Numbered from the stretch's first letter, positions 49,926-63,800 are shown. The stretch is 64,000 bases of DNA from Sindora glabra (GCA_020226215.1 CM035236.1:1493001-1557000); one strand, 5' to 3'. Numbers and translations: made by a program. The notes: generated by a model not told the origin, from the sequence alone.

Positions 49926-52900
49926 TCATTCTAACTTCTCCCTTCCCCTTTCCCAATCCACTAAGGCTAATTTTCTAACCTTCTCTTGACTGTTACATAC
50001 CTTGTCCAAAACCCTGGCAGGTCGGAGCATCACACCATGTTGCTTTAGGATGTTGCCAGTTGAATGTTTATTTTCCACTCCAGAATCTCTTACTGATTTA
50101 TTGGATAATGATCTACTTGATTTTGAAGTAGGCCAAGCACATGATTCTTTCTTTGCACTACTGGAATAACTAACATTCGTATTCTCCACTGTGGAACGTC
50201 TAGGCTTCTTTGACGGCCCCATCCGTTCTACACCTCTGACCGACATATTAGATCCATTCAGTGAAATTGACGTTGGATGCATTTCTTCAAAATTTCCACC
50301 AGGTTTCAATTTGTGAGATTTCACGGCCTTATATGGGGTCCTCTTTTGCCCCCTTACAGTGTCATCTGCATTCTGCCTCGCTGAGTGAGTTACAATTTCA
50401 CAGAGAGTTTGTGCAGCGGATAATAACCTTGGAGAATGCCCATCTGTCACATACAGAAAAATGATAAGCAGGGGGGTGAGAATCTTACCCTCAGTGAAAA
50501 TTTTTGAGAAAGAACAACAAGCAATATCATTATTTATCTGACGTAACTATCAGGCCTAAAATTCAAGCCCTGAGTCCATCCCCAACTAATAAAATGAAAT
50601 TTACAAATTTTTAACAAATTTATCTCACTTGGCATAGAGAATCAATGTAAATAAGGATCCCAAATTATCACATCAGAAGCTGCACATTGCCAAACGAAGA
50701 AAAAAAACACACAGTAAAAAAATTCTGAAAATCGCTTGCAAATTGCAACTATCACGGAGAGTTGAAGTATACAAAGATCCCAAATGATCATATCGGAAGT
50801 TGCATGTTCCCAAACCAAGAAACAAACATGCAGGAAAAAAAAAATCTGCAAAGTCAAAATTGCTTGCAATTTGCAACTATCACAGAAAATCAAAGTACGA
50901 AAATCACACCATTTTATCTGTCTGGCTTCCAATGTCTGCATTTCAGGGGGGCAAAAATTATAATCAACAGCCTGCTTGAGGAAGAGAAGGGAAAGGAGGT
51001 GTAAATAGATGATACCTCCAGTAACCAGAGAACCCTCTGAGCATGCTACGGTAGATGATGAATCCCACTGACAAAAAGGATGACTAGCAAATAAAGAATG
51101 GAAAACTCGACTGTCTGACCTACCCACGGAAGGAACAAGGCTCTGATTGTAACTGAATGAATCAAGGTTCGTGAAACAACCATGACTGATATCAACGTAG
51201 CTAGTAACAAAACCTATCTTTGCCCATTTACCTTGGCATGTGCTTCGACTTGTTGATAGTTTAACTGCATCAGAATTAGTTCTACAATGACCACTAAAAG
51301 CATGTGACCATGTGAAGGTTGGCAAGCTTGGCCAACAAGATATCTGTTTGCCTGATCGTAGATCGTTACTACTCTTTGTGTTAACAAAATGCTTGGATGC
51401 ATCCAGAAGCAAAGACTCCAAATTCCGGGATGGAGGGAGTGCAATGAGTTTCAGTACATCCTTGGGTTCATATAATGGACAGTCAGGTGGATTAGCAGGA
51501 GTTTCAGTTTCACAACAAGAATCCTGGATGTCAAGCAATAACAAATACAAAGAATGTTACCACCAGTAAATTGTAAAATTAGCACAGAAGAAAGGCCATA
51601 TAAGCCAAAGAAGTCATTTATGATGGTGCTCCCGCTGTTTTACACATAAAGGGTGGCCCAAAAAATTTCAAATTTTATACTATTAAGCCAATACTAACAC
51701 CAAGATGATTCGTATTAATATTTAACCTTATGACATGAAGCCACATCTATTGTGCAAGACTGCCCTTTGTCACCATTACCACCACTGTCTCCAACAGAAA
51801 CTGAACCAACTTGGCAAGCAGACATTTTCTTGTTGGTCAAGGAGTTGTCCATCTCATTTATATTTTGGGACTGGACAGGCTTTGCAAGCTGAAGGATAGA
51901 ACAAGCCTTTCTGACTGAGTTTGAAAAGTCCTCACTTGTATTTGATGTTTTCTTCCCTTTTTCTTTGCTCAAACTGGGGCAGTCAAAAGTTCCCCCAAGA
52001 AGCTTATCCAATGGTGGCTCATCCATAAGCTTTGTGAAATCATGCATACCATGCTTCAAACCATATAACCCTGCAAAAATTTTTCAACAACTATGAAATA
52101 TATTAAAAAATCACTTGCTAATGGAAAATTCAAAAGGATAAGTGTAATTCTTATAGACAAAAATTCTTTCTTTTTAAGTTGAATAAAGGAAAACAATTTT
52201 GGAATTACTTGTCATAGCATAATTATTTAACAAAGATAATCGTGGCTAAACTTAATGTGATAATATAGAACTTCTTTGATATATCTCAAGAATGACGTTA
52301 GATGCTAAGTTGCCAATTATCAAATATTATAAATATCTGAGAAAACTACAAAGCATGTAAAACTCCAGCATACTTATTTATTATACAAGACTTAGACATG
52401 CCTAATAATTGCATACCAAAAAACCCATTCCCACCACAGGTTGAATTTAAGATCGCTGCACCCAACTTCATAGAATTAGTGTCAAGTTTAGCCTTCGCAT
52501 GAACTTTAAAGTTTCTTGTATCACCACGCTTGCCAGCATTACTCCTTTGCTTTGGTAATTTACATTTTTCTATGCCAATAGAAAAGAAAATGTTAAGGGC
52601 CTGCATGCACACACATACACACAAAATAACCGATATTTATAATACGTTCAAGACATTTCAGTTGAACATTAGAAAGATACCAACAGTAGGGCATATCAGT
52701 TTTCCACTTGGGACCAGTAATGTACTTGTGCATCCTGTACAGATTCTTCTGATTTCTAAGTATGCATCATCCAAATAGAAATTGCAAATTGTGTGTATGT
52801 ATTTATAAATTATCAGCTCAAGCAGATAAAAGAATTTTACCTGGAAAATCACAATTCATATGATGTGATCTGTGCCTATTAAAAATATCCTTTGCATCCT

Positions 52901-54096
52901 CTGCTACAGTCAGGCTACTAGAATCTTCTGACTGGCACATCCTTGGCCTCTTGGGACATGTACGATTGCTTTTGTTAACTTTGCCTGCTTTTCGTCGTAA
53001 TGTCACACCTTCGGGCCTACAGGTACCTGCAGGACAACTTTTGCCTTTACCATGCTCCTTTTTCAACACCTCTTCATTTTCAAGATGAGGCAACTGCCTA
53101 GAATACCTATTGATTTCAACCTCTGGAAGTTCATCCTGAGTGGGAAACTCTGTTTCATTTTGAACGACTGCTACATCTGGTACAATCAAGTAGAATAAAA
53201 CAATGGGGAAAAGTTCAAAGTATTGAAATTCTGATTATCTCTTGATTTATATAAAAAAGAAAAGAAGAAAGTTCAGTGAAAGTAGTAAGACATAGTTAAG
53301 GGCTATGAAAAATAGCCCAAAATGGTATTGGGGGCACTTTTATGGTTGTTTAGATTTTCCGGTTTTCCCTAATTTAATGCCTTAACCAAGCACACAAATT
53401 TACCTTGGTATTGACCATTCTAGAAAATTCATAAAACCTTTATTACTAAGTTCATGTGAAATGCACAAATACTCCACTGCATGTCCATGAATTTCACAAA
53501 ACAACGATGGTAGCTTATAATATACAAGATTGCTTCTGTAATCCAACAAGGAAAAGGTTACATTTATCTACTCACAAAGAGCTCATGTTCGGTTCTGATC
53601 AGGAAATTTTGGAAATTCTCCAAATGCTGGTATGCGTGAAATAGAAAATAAAAAATTGGACCTCAAAATGTAATAACTCAATTTTTGCAGAGCAATTTCC
53701 CTTTTCAAACATAAATTCCATTTTTTTTCCGCAGCAATCCAGAAAGTAATCCTATTCCAAAATAAAACAGACCAAGAAATCAAATCAATAATCCTAGTAA
53801 AACATGATGACGAATCAGTTTAAGTAAAACTACTTTAAAAGGCGAAGGAACCGAACTTTAAGGAATAGCTTACATAATTTAGAGGATAACCATGTATAAT
53901 CAATCAATCACTCACCAATTCCACCATGACGGGAGCTGCAACACTTGGTTGAATGGCCAACGATGATTGAAAGGGGGTTGGGACCAGCAACCTCCACCTC
54001 CTTGACCGCAACCCCAGTTGGAACCAAACCCTCCGATCCCATCAGTTTCGGTGGCGCTGCAACATCTACCGGCAACGGCAACTCCACAGCATCCAT
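49926..54096 (-). CDS. Unrecognised plant protein, six exons, 679 aa
   Basis: Exons, in transcript order: 53916-54096, 52841-53176, 52417-52569, 51727-52070, 51016-51523 and 49926-50443. All five introns have GT/AG ends and the phases match throughout (2040 bases, 680 codons with TGA). The ATG at 54096 is the first in frame in that region. I do not recognise the family. Visible traits: a Lys/Arg- and Cys-rich exon 2 (KRPRMCQ), a short block LYGLKHGMHDFTKLMDEPPL in exon 4, a Ser/Cys-rich exon 5 with LPTFTWSHAF and GKWAKIGF, and basic patches in exon 6 (KKPRR, GQKRTPYKAVKSHK) that could be nuclear localisation signals. No membrane segment or signal peptide is evident. It is convergent with the broken LOR copy, and its 3' region forms the edge of the duplicated block. 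Lack of internal stops over six exons argues that it is functional. Confidence 0.85.
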
Positions 54097-54245
54097 CAGA
54101 GAAACCAAAAGCCGACACGTGTGATGGAATAGAAAGGACCAACAAACTATCTTCGGCTTTGACCGTAATCAACTATCACAAATAAGAAAGAAGGGAGAAT
54201 CGTGACCGGTTTCCTGATAAATCTAGACCAAAAATTGAGGGAAAG

Positions 54246-54314
54246 TCAGTCAATATGCGGACAGTAAGTGTTTGGAAAGTGGAGCGAAATGGAGAGTTTG
54301 TTAGCGAGAGGCAT
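54246..54314 (-). promoter_or_regulatory. Upstream ORF in the leader of the 679-aa gene
   Basis: A 22-codon frame beginning MPLANKLSISL lies between the putative TATA box and the main start. If transcription starts near 54350 it would be translated first and could reduce output of the main frame. Inferred from position only. Confidence 0.4.
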
Positions 54315-54379
54315 GTTGCGGCGAGCGGAGGCCAAGTAAGGTGTCTGGGGTCTAGGGCAAATTTCGGAACGAAAGAGAG

Positions 54380-54390
54380 ATATATATAGT
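54380..54390 (-). promoter_or_regulatory. TATA box of the 679-aa gene
   Basis: On the - strand ACTATATATATC followed by a CT-rich stretch (TCTCTCTTTCG), a common arrangement at plant transcription starts. It is about 285 bases before the start codon. Confidence 0.45.
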
Positions 54391-54479
54391 TTTCGGGAAA
54401 TGGTGAGTTCTGTTAGGATAGAGTCCCTTGTGGAGAATATTCCGGTGAGATTAGAGTTTGGCATCTCGGATTCTCTTTA

Positions 54480-55500
54480 TAGGGTAACTAGTCTTTAAAA
54501 ATTATTAAAATTTAATTTATCATCTTTATTTCATAGTTATATATTTAGATTTGAAATAATAAATTTTAAAATATGATATAAAGTTAAAAAATGATATATA
54601 GTACAATAATTCAATTAAATTTGATATTTAACTTTAAGACAAATTCACAATGAAAATTTGTTTGCTATATTGATACATTCAATAATATTGGCATTTAAGT
54701 TATAAATATATAAAGTGAATAAAAAATATGCAATGAAATAGCTAAAATAAAAAGAACCAATATGTGAATTGTAAAAGAATAAAATCTTAATTGATGTATA
54801 TTTATAATAGTGGCCTTTGTATTAACAATTAAAAGATGATTTAACAAAAAAATCTTTATTTGACAAGACTTCTTCTTATACTTATAAATTTCCATCCTAA
54901 ATCAAAAGATTTGAAATACAATATTTAAAAATTAATATGAAATATAACAAAAAATAAAGTTAAATAAATTTGAATTTAAGTTTTATACTTTTGTTAAAAA
55001 AATAGAATATATAATTATATACTATGCTTAATAATATCTGAATTAAAACTTTAACCTTTTAAAAATATTTTTATAATAAAATTAATTATATATAATATTA
55101 TATATATTAATTATAGTGATATTATCATCTAATTTTTAAAGAAAAAAATTATTTCAATATCGTTTATTACAATTTATTGTAGTGAGATATTCCAAGCACA
55201 CCTTCTTTTATTTAAGTATACCCGCAAATAGCAATTTACCATAGTATTCATAAGACAAAACGACATGCTTAAAGTATGTCTTAAGAAAAAAAAAGTATTG
55301 AAATAAAAGTTTCTTTTGTTACATATTAAAATTGGAGAATTTTTAATTTTATAAAAAAAATAAAAATAAAAGATTAAAAACTTATAAAAATTAAAATTAG
55401 AGATTTTTTAATTTTATAAAAATTAAATTAATATAAAATTCTAATTATAAATAAAATTAATAATTATTTAATTTTTAAGGATTAAAATAAACTTTTAATT
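54480..55500. other. AT-rich DNA, no gene
   Basis: Nothing coding. 54640-54780 resembles the AT-rich repeat that dominates 59270-64000. Confidence 0.5.
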
Positions 55501-56830
55501 AAGATAAAAATAAAAATAAATAAGAATTTAGAGGTAGGGAATCTTTCATAGAATCACAATATAATCTCTTTCTTTGGCATTTTTTTTAAAAATAATTATC
55601 CTCGATAAATTATTGTTATATTAAAAATTTAGACAATAACAAAGTTATCTTTTTGAAAAAAAAATGCAAATAAACACAAAAAATAGCAAATGGAAAAAAA
55701 GAATTTTTTTGTCTATTTATTTTGAAATTTTTATTAATATTACTATCTAAAGATGAAATAATAATATGTTCTCTTTTAGCAATTTGATCATTAATAAAAT
55801 TTAATTTATCTATTTATTTTAAATTTTTTATTAATATTATTATTTAAAAACTAAACAATAACATATTAATATTTAAAAATAAATTTTTAAAAATTAAAAT
55901 AAAATTTTAATTTTTAGGGATTAAAATAAATTTTTAGTTAAGATAAAAATAAAAATAAATAATAATTTAAAGGTAAGGAACCTTTCATAGAATCACAATA
56001 TAATCTCTTTCTTTGTCTTTTTTTTAAAAAAAATTATCCTGGATAAATTATTGTTATATTAAAAATTTAAACAATAACAAAGTTGTCTTTTTGAAAAAAA
56101 TGCAAATAGACATAAAAAATAGCAAATAGAAAAAAAGAATTTATTTGTCTATTTATTTTAAAATTTTTATTAATTTTACTATCTGAAAATGAAATAATAA
56201 CATGTTCTTTTTTAGCATTTTGGTCATTAATAAAATTTAATTTATTTATTTATTTTAAATTTTTTATTAATATTATTATCTAAAAATAAAATAGTAACAT
56301 ATTACTATTTAGAAATGAAATAAAAATAAATTTTTAAGAATTAAGATAAAATTTTAATTTTTAGGAATTAAAATAAATTTTTAGCTAAGATAAAAATAAA
56401 AATAAATAAGAATTTAGAGGTAGGGAACCTTTTATAGAATCATAATATAATCTTTTTCTTTGGCTTTTTTTTAAAAATAATTATCCTAGATAAATTATTA
56501 TTATATTAAAAATTTAGACAATAACAAAGTTGTCTTTTTGAAAAAAAAATGCAAATAGACACAAAAAATAGCAAATGGAAAAAATTAATTTTTTTGTCTA
56601 TTTATTTTAAAATTTTATTAATATTATTATCTGAAGATGAAATAATAACATGTTCTTTTTTAACAGTTTGGTCATTAATAAAATTTGATTTATCTATTTA
56701 TTTTAAATTTTTTATCAATATTATTGTTTAAAGACTAAATAATAACATATTACTATTTAGAGACAGAATAATGACATACTTTTCTTTAATAGTTTGATTG
56801 TTAAAAAGACTTAATTTATCCTTTTATTTT
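55501..56830. repeat. Three ~440-bp tandem units
   Basis: The phrase AAGATAAAAATAAAAATAAA followed by GAATTTAGAGGTAGGGAA recurs at 55501, 55940 and 56387 (spacing 439 and 447). Each unit also holds two decayed hairpins of the type listed below. Confidence 0.8.
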
Positions 56831-58650
56831 AGATTTTTTATTAATGTTATTATCTGAAAATTAAATAGTAACATACTCTTTTTTAATAGTTTGGTTATCT
56901 ATGAAACTTGATATTTCATATTATTTAAAATTTTTTATTGATGTTACTGTTTAAAGACCAAACAATGACATGTTAATATCTCGAGATGAAATAATAATAT
57001 GTTCTTCTTTAGAAGTTTGATTATTAATAAGACTTGATATTTTTTATTATTTAAAATTTTTTGTTGATGTTACTATCTAGAGATCAAACAATAATATCTA
57101 GACAATAAAACATATTTCTTAAGCAGTTTAGTTGTTAATGAAACTTAATTTATCTATTTATTTTAAGTTTTTGATCAATATTACTATTTAGAGGTTAAAG
57201 TGTAATATGCTCTTTTTTGACAATTTGATTATTTAATGAGACTTGATTTATCCTTTGTTTTGAATTTTTAATCGATATTATTGTTTAAAAATTAAATAGT
57301 AACATATTATTATCTAAAGATGAGATAGTAACATACTCTTCTTTAACAGTAACACACATTTCTTAAGTAGTTTGATTGTTAATGAAACCTAATTTATCTA
57401 TATATTTTAGATTTTTAATCAATGTTACTATTTAAAGTCCAAATTGTAATATGCTTTTCTTTAATAATTTGGTTGTCAATGAGACTTAATTTATCCTTTT
57501 ATTTTAGATTTTTAATTAATATTACTATTCAAAAATCAAACAATAACATGTTATTATTTAAAAATTAAATAATAACATATTAGTATTTGGAGATGAAATA
57601 GTAACATATTTTTCTTTAGAAGTTTAATTGTTAAAAAGATATAATATTTTATTTATTTAAAATTTTTTATCAATGTTATTATCTAGAGACCAAACAGTAA
57701 CATCTAAATAATAATATATTCTTCTTAAACAATTTGATTGTTAATGAGATTTATTTTATTCATTCTTTTAGTTTTTAATCGATATTACTATTTCATCTCC
57801 AAACAATAACATATTATTATCTAAAAATGAAATAATAACATGCTCTTCTTTAACAGTTTGATTGTTAATAGAACTTAATTTATCTTTTTATTTTAGATTT
57901 TTTTATTGATATTATTATTTAGAGATCAAATAGTAACATGTTACTATTTAGAAATAAAATAATAACATGCTCTTCTTTGTCAGTTTCGTTATTAATGAGA
58001 CTTGATATTTCATATTATTTAGTGATTTTGGTCGATATTATTATTTGATGTCTCCAAACAGTAACATACTCTTCTTTGATAGTTTAGTTGTTAATGAGAT
58101 TTGATTTATCTTTTTATTTTAAATTTTTAGTCAATATTACTATTTGAAAATGAAACAATAACATATTATTTTTTAACAATTTTGTTATCAATGAGAATGC
58201 ATTTATCTTATTATTTTAAGTTTTTAGTTGATATTACTGTTTAGAGATAAAATAATAACATGCTTTTCTTTAACAGTTTGATTGTTAATGAGACTTAATT
58301 TTTTCTTTTATTTTAGGTTTTCCGTCAATATTATTATTTGGAGACCAAAGAGTAACATGTCATTGTTTGATCAATATTACTGTCTGAAGACCAAATAATA
58401 ACATATTCTTTTTTTGATAATTTAGTTGTTTATGAGACTTGATATTTCATATTATTTAAATTTTTTAATCAATGTTATTATTTGGTGTCTCCAAACAGTA
58501 ATATACTCTTTTTTGATAATTTGATTGTTAATAAAACTTGATTTATCTTTTTCTTTTAGATTTTTTATCGATGTTATTATTTGTAAATCAAACTAAATAA
58601 TAACATATTACTATTTTACCTGCAAATTGTAACATGTTATTCTTTAACAG
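55740..58650. repeat. AT-rich array built on the same hairpin motif
   Basis: About 25 decayed hairpins at roughly 90-150 bp spacing, with spacer words such as CTTTAACAGTTTGATTGTTAAT and AGACTTAATTTATC. The clearest are near 56940 (GATGTTACTGTTTAAAG, then CCAAACAATGACATG), 57672 (right arm CCAAACAGTAACATC) and 58033 (CCAAACAGTAACATA). The stem matches the hairpin of the Harbinger element with A/T-biased changes; the spacers do not. Confidence 0.75.
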
Positions 58651-58659
58651 TTTTATTAT

Positions 58660-59991
58660 TAAGAAAGTTGTTATAACACTATTAAACACTAAAAGAATTA
58701 TGAAGCAAAAATTTTATGTGGGATTCGAATGAATTTGAATTAAGAAAAATGAAGTCAAAGTTAGCAAAATAATTAAAAAATAAAAAAATATTAAAAAAGT
58801 CATTAAAAAGGCATTTTTTTCACTAGTCAAAGAAGGCAAAACACCTTCGACTGTTGCAAGCATGTAGATATCAAAAAGTTACATGAAATCGATATATAAT
58901 TTGCCCCAATCAGATAACTAAGCACAAAGTTATGATCCTTCAAAGTTTTAAACTCAATCTATACATTTCTAATCAAATGGACTCCACCAAAATTAAATTT
59001 TCTTATTTTTTATTGAAAGATCATAGGAAGACGAATGAAAATAAGTGATTATATATAAAAATTAGTTAACTAATTATGAAATCATGCTTTTCCAAAATTT
59101 CTAATTAATGATTATATTTTTATGGTTAAAAATTATATTTTACGAATATAATACTAATAATTTATAAAATCGGTACTTTTTTAAAATAAAAGTCAGCGCT
59201 ATCATCTATTTGAAAGAAAGTCTAAGAAATGGCACTTCAATTTAATTTATTAAATTTTTAACAATAATAATGGATATAAAAAGGAAAAGTATGCAATAAA
59301 ATAAATAAAAAGAAGATACATAATGAATAAATTATAAACTAACATAAGAGTTAAAAATATAATATATTGTTAAGTGATTCAATTAAAATAATTTTTCAAT
59401 TTATTCAAAATAAAAATAAAAAGTTAAGTATATTGTATTGTGTACACACTTCTTATTGATATTTATACTAAATTGTAAACAAAAATAGTATTTATGAAGA
59501 AAGGAAAAACTACAATAGATTAAATTAAAAAAACAATAAAAGAATTGTAAAGTAGTATAAGAGTTTAAAATAGAATATGTATTTATAGAAATCAATTAAA
59601 TTATAATCTTAATTTATATAAAATATTATTATAATAAAAATATATTATATTATATTTTACTATATTTATATTGTTTGGTAATAGTTACGTTTAAATTGTA
59701 AATAACAAAGGTAAAAAAAAGTGCAATGAAATAAATTAAAAGAAATAAAATAGTGCACAAATTGTAAAGGTTTGACAAATTTTAAATTAACATATATTTA
59801 ACCTAAAATATAGTACTTAAAAATTGATATGAACATATTAATAAAATTTAAAAAAATTTGATTTTAATTTTTTATTATTTTTACTAAATAAAAAAATACA
59901 TAATTAAATCAATTAACACTTATTACATTCATTTTTTAACATATTTAAAATAATTTCATAATAAAACTAAATATATGGTATTATATTTATA
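58660..59991. other. AT-rich DNA, no gene
   Basis: No coding region. From about 59270 the sequence belongs to the degenerate AT-rich repeat described for 60857-64000. Confidence 0.5.
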
Positions 59992-59999
59992 CTTCTTAG

Positions 60000-60848
60000 T
60001 AGGGGTGTTAAAAAATGGTCAAATCGTTGAAAATCGATCGAATTAACTCGAATATATGCGATTTACATCGGTTTATAAGCCTAATCGGTCGGTAGCAAGT
60101 GATTTTTTGTGCAAAAATTAGGAAATCGGTTTGCTACGGGTTATTGAAGTCTTAATCAGTTTAAACCAACTCTGACCAAAAATTAAGAATTGGCCATGGA
60201 TTGTTTGCTTCTTAGTTTATCCATGGATTCCAACCATTCTGCTGCTCCAAAAACTGCCTTCTCTGCTTCAAACCAATCAGCGTCTGCTTTAGGTTCTCTT
60301 CTTTTTATTCTCCTGAAAATTTTGATATTGAATTTTCGACAGTGAAGCCTCCTATTGATTTTGACGATGAGGGTAGTAAACGTGCCGGCTTTATTGTTAA
60401 TAGCGGTGGTGATGGCGGATCCGATAATGAAGGGTTCTTGAATGGTGAGGAGGAGTTTAAGACTCCACTTGATAGGCCTTTATTGGTATACCCCAACGAA
60501 CAAGGTCTCTGTAGATGATCACAGGAATTAAACCATGAAGATGATGATGATGAAAATGGTGTTGGAGAATCAGAGGGTGATGCTTTGAGAGGCACGAAAC
60601 CAGAACAAGGCAGTGATAGTAATTTGAACTCTGGTGAAGAAGGTTTGGTGGTAAAATTGGGCGGTGTAGGAGCAAAAAATAACCCGATTTTAATTGTTTA
60701 AAACCAAGCTAAATCGTCCACGACGGTTTTACTCGGTGTGGCCATGAAGTTCGGTCGGCACAGGTGTTAAGAATTGGCCATGTGATTTGTTTCGGTTTGG
60801 GGAAGGGTCGGTTTAAAACAAAAGGTAACCACCCGATGATCAGCCCTA
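60000..60848. mobile_element. 849-bp hAT element carrying a host gene fragment
   Basis: Starts TAGGGGTGTTA and ends TGATCAGCCCTA, an imperfect short inverted repeat of hAT type. It is flanked by a perfect 8-bp duplication, CTTCTTAG, at 59992-59999 and 60849-60856. It has no transposase. Its subterminal zones are rich in short CGGTT/AATCGG words, as in many hAT elements. The middle is gene-like with higher GC content. Confidence 0.88.
60223..60672 (+). pseudogene. Captured gene fragment, acidic N-terminal type
   Basis: Begins with an ATG (MDSNHSAAPKTAFSASNQS), then after one frameshift near 60300 reads FSPENFDIEFSTVKPPIDF, then GEEEFKTPLDRPLLVYPNEQ, then a TGA near 60516, then an acidic stretch (EDDDDENGVGESEGDA). 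This resembles the acidic domain of chloroplast import receptors of the Toc159 group, which share a GEEEFET-like motif, but I am not certain. It is too short and broken to make a working protein. Confidence 0.5.
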
Positions 60849-60856
60849 CTTCTTAG

Positions 60857-63800
60857 CATCTAAGTTGTAAAAAAAATTAAAAACAAATATGGAATGGCAC
60901 TAAGAAAAAGAACTAAAACAATAAGAGAATTGTAAAATATATAATATAAGAGTTAAAAGTAGAATTTGATTAAATTAGATCTTTAATTTATTTTAAATAG
61001 TTTTATAATAAAAATAAAATATATTATATTATATATATACATATTTGTAAAATTAGTATTTGAATTATAAATATTGGAAATGAATATAAAAAAAGAAGAA
61101 AAAGATACGACAGATCAAATAAAAAGAAGAAAAATAATTAAAAAAATTATAAAATGATATAAAAGTTATTTATTAATTTTATTCAAATCTTAAATTATAT
61201 GAAATGCTTTTATAATGAATATAAAACATAAAGCATTATATTTTTTCCATCTACGGATATTAACATATGAATAATAAATAATAATATAACTGAATATGAA
61301 AAAAATAAATATTTAATAAAATGAATAAAAAGAAGTTTGAAACAATGTATATTTTGTAAATTTTTATAAATATTAATTGATTTATATTTGATTTAAAAAA
61401 TATAAATTAAAAATTAATGTGTAAAATATTTTAAAATGTAAATAAATAAACTTGGTTTTAATTTTTAAACATTTTTAATGATAGAATATATAATTGATAG
61501 ATCATAAATAATAAGAGCAAGTAAAAAAATATATGCATATTAACATCTATATATATATATACATATACATATATATATATATAACACAAAGTAGATAAAG
61601 AAAAGTAATTGACTCATATAGTAAAAAGAAATAGTATGAATAAAGAAAAAGGAAAGTGTTAAAAGCTTGAAAATAAAATATATAATCAAAGTTTATAGAA
61701 TTAAATAAAATTTTAACTTATTTAATATATTTTTTAATAAAAAGAAAGCATATTATATTGTATTTATATACTTAATAATATTAGTATGTTATATCTATAT
61801 TATTGAGTAATACCACGGTTTAAATTATAAATAATATAAATGAGTATAAAAATATAAAATACAGTGTTAACAAAGTCCCAATCGATGTATATTTATTTTA
61901 AAATATAATATTTAAAAAAATGATATTAAGATAATATAGATAAAATTTAAGCAAACAAATTTGATTTTAATTTTTAGATATTTTGATTAAATAATGTACT
62001 ATACAATTAATACCTCTTATATAAAAATTTTAAGTTATTTAATATATATATTTAAAACAAAATTAAATATATTATTACATATTTATACTATTATATAATA
62101 TGAGCATCTAAAATAGAAATAATAGTAGATATGAAAAGATAAGAATAAGAAAAACATAAAATTAAACAAATAAAAATAAAAAATAATGAGTAACTTGTAA
62201 TAATTAAGTAATTCAATTCAGTTAAATTTTTTAATTTATTTTATATACTTTTATAACAAACATAAAATATATACTTTCTAGTAATATTAATATTTGAATC
62301 GTAAACATTAGCTTTAAACACCACTAAAAAGAGAGAAAAGAAAAAAGGCAATGAAATTAAGAAATAATAAAAGATAAATAAGTTATAAAATAATATAAAA
62401 TATTAAAATAAAATATTTAATTAAATTAAAAATTTTATTTATATAGAATATTTTCATATTAAAAATAAAATATAGTGTGTCATATTTATGATATTAGCAT
62501 TAAAATTATAAATGTACATAAGAATATATAATAAAATAAATTAAAAAATAAAAACAATGTAAGAGAAAGCAAATAAGTAAGAAATATTTGGGTGGAAAGT
62601 CAAAATTTCTTAAGCTCTAGATAAGTAACATGTCATTTAGAAAAGTAATAAAAAAATGAAAAATAAAATTATGTTGTCTTTATTTAATATAAATATTGAT
62701 TAGCATTTTAATTACAAATAATAGGACTTTACATAAAAAAAGAAAATAATAAAAATATTTTATGGAGCAAATGAAACCAACAGATACTAATACTGATTTG
62801 TAGAGTAATATCGAAATTAAAAATAGAATGTAAAGTTAAATAATTCAATTAAATTGAATTTTAATTTATTTAAAATATTTTATAATAAAAATAAAATATA
62901 TCATATTATATGTATTATTAAATAATATTGATATTTAAGTTGTAAATAATATAAATAAATATAAAAAATATAATAAATTAAATAAAAAATAATATGTGTA
63001 TAATTTAGGCTGAGCAAACAAATGGAAACTATGTAATAGTTTGAAAGTAATAAAAGTATGGACATAAATTTAATAAAATTGAATCTTTAATTCATTTAAA
63101 ATATTTTTATAATAAAATAAAATATATTACAATATCTTTGTACTAATACGTGAAGTGTAATTAAAAGGAACAAATATAAAAAAAAATATGCAATAAACTA
63201 TATATATAATATAATGGAATAATAATGTAAATGAAAAAAAGAAAATTTATTTAAGAATTTCAAAATAATAAAGAGAAAAAAAAAAGAAAAGGCTTGGGTT
63301 TAGGCGGGAAAATAAAAAAAAATATGGGAATGGGAAGTTGTCAAAGTTAGGGAGAAACAAAACATTGTATTCTATATTTGACATTGATAATGTTATAAAA
63401 GTAAAAAATATAATAGAATAAATTTATTAAGATATTTTAAGATAATGTATAAAATAATGAGGTATTTATTAGCAAAAAAGAAGTCTAAAGTTGAAAATTT
63501 TTAAAAATATGAAATGGAACAAAGAAAAGGAAGAAAACTAATAGGTGAATCATAAAGTAAGAGTTAAAAATAAAATATATATTTAAATAATTTAATTAAA
63601 ATTTGAACTTATAAGAAATATTTTATAATAAAAAATATGTTATCTTATATCTACACCACTAAATAATATTAGCATATGAATCATATATAATAATAGGAGT
63701 AAATATCAAAAAAATATATGTAATGAAATAGATAAAAAATAAAATAATACATAAGTTATAAGCCTTGATAAAATTTTAATTAATTTATAATTAATTTAAA

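Noticed and set aside
50642..51550. 302-codon frame on the - strand.
   Set aside because: Only the part from 51016 to 51523 is exon 5 of the 679-aa gene; the remainder reads through into the following intron and has a hydrophobic, non-coding look.
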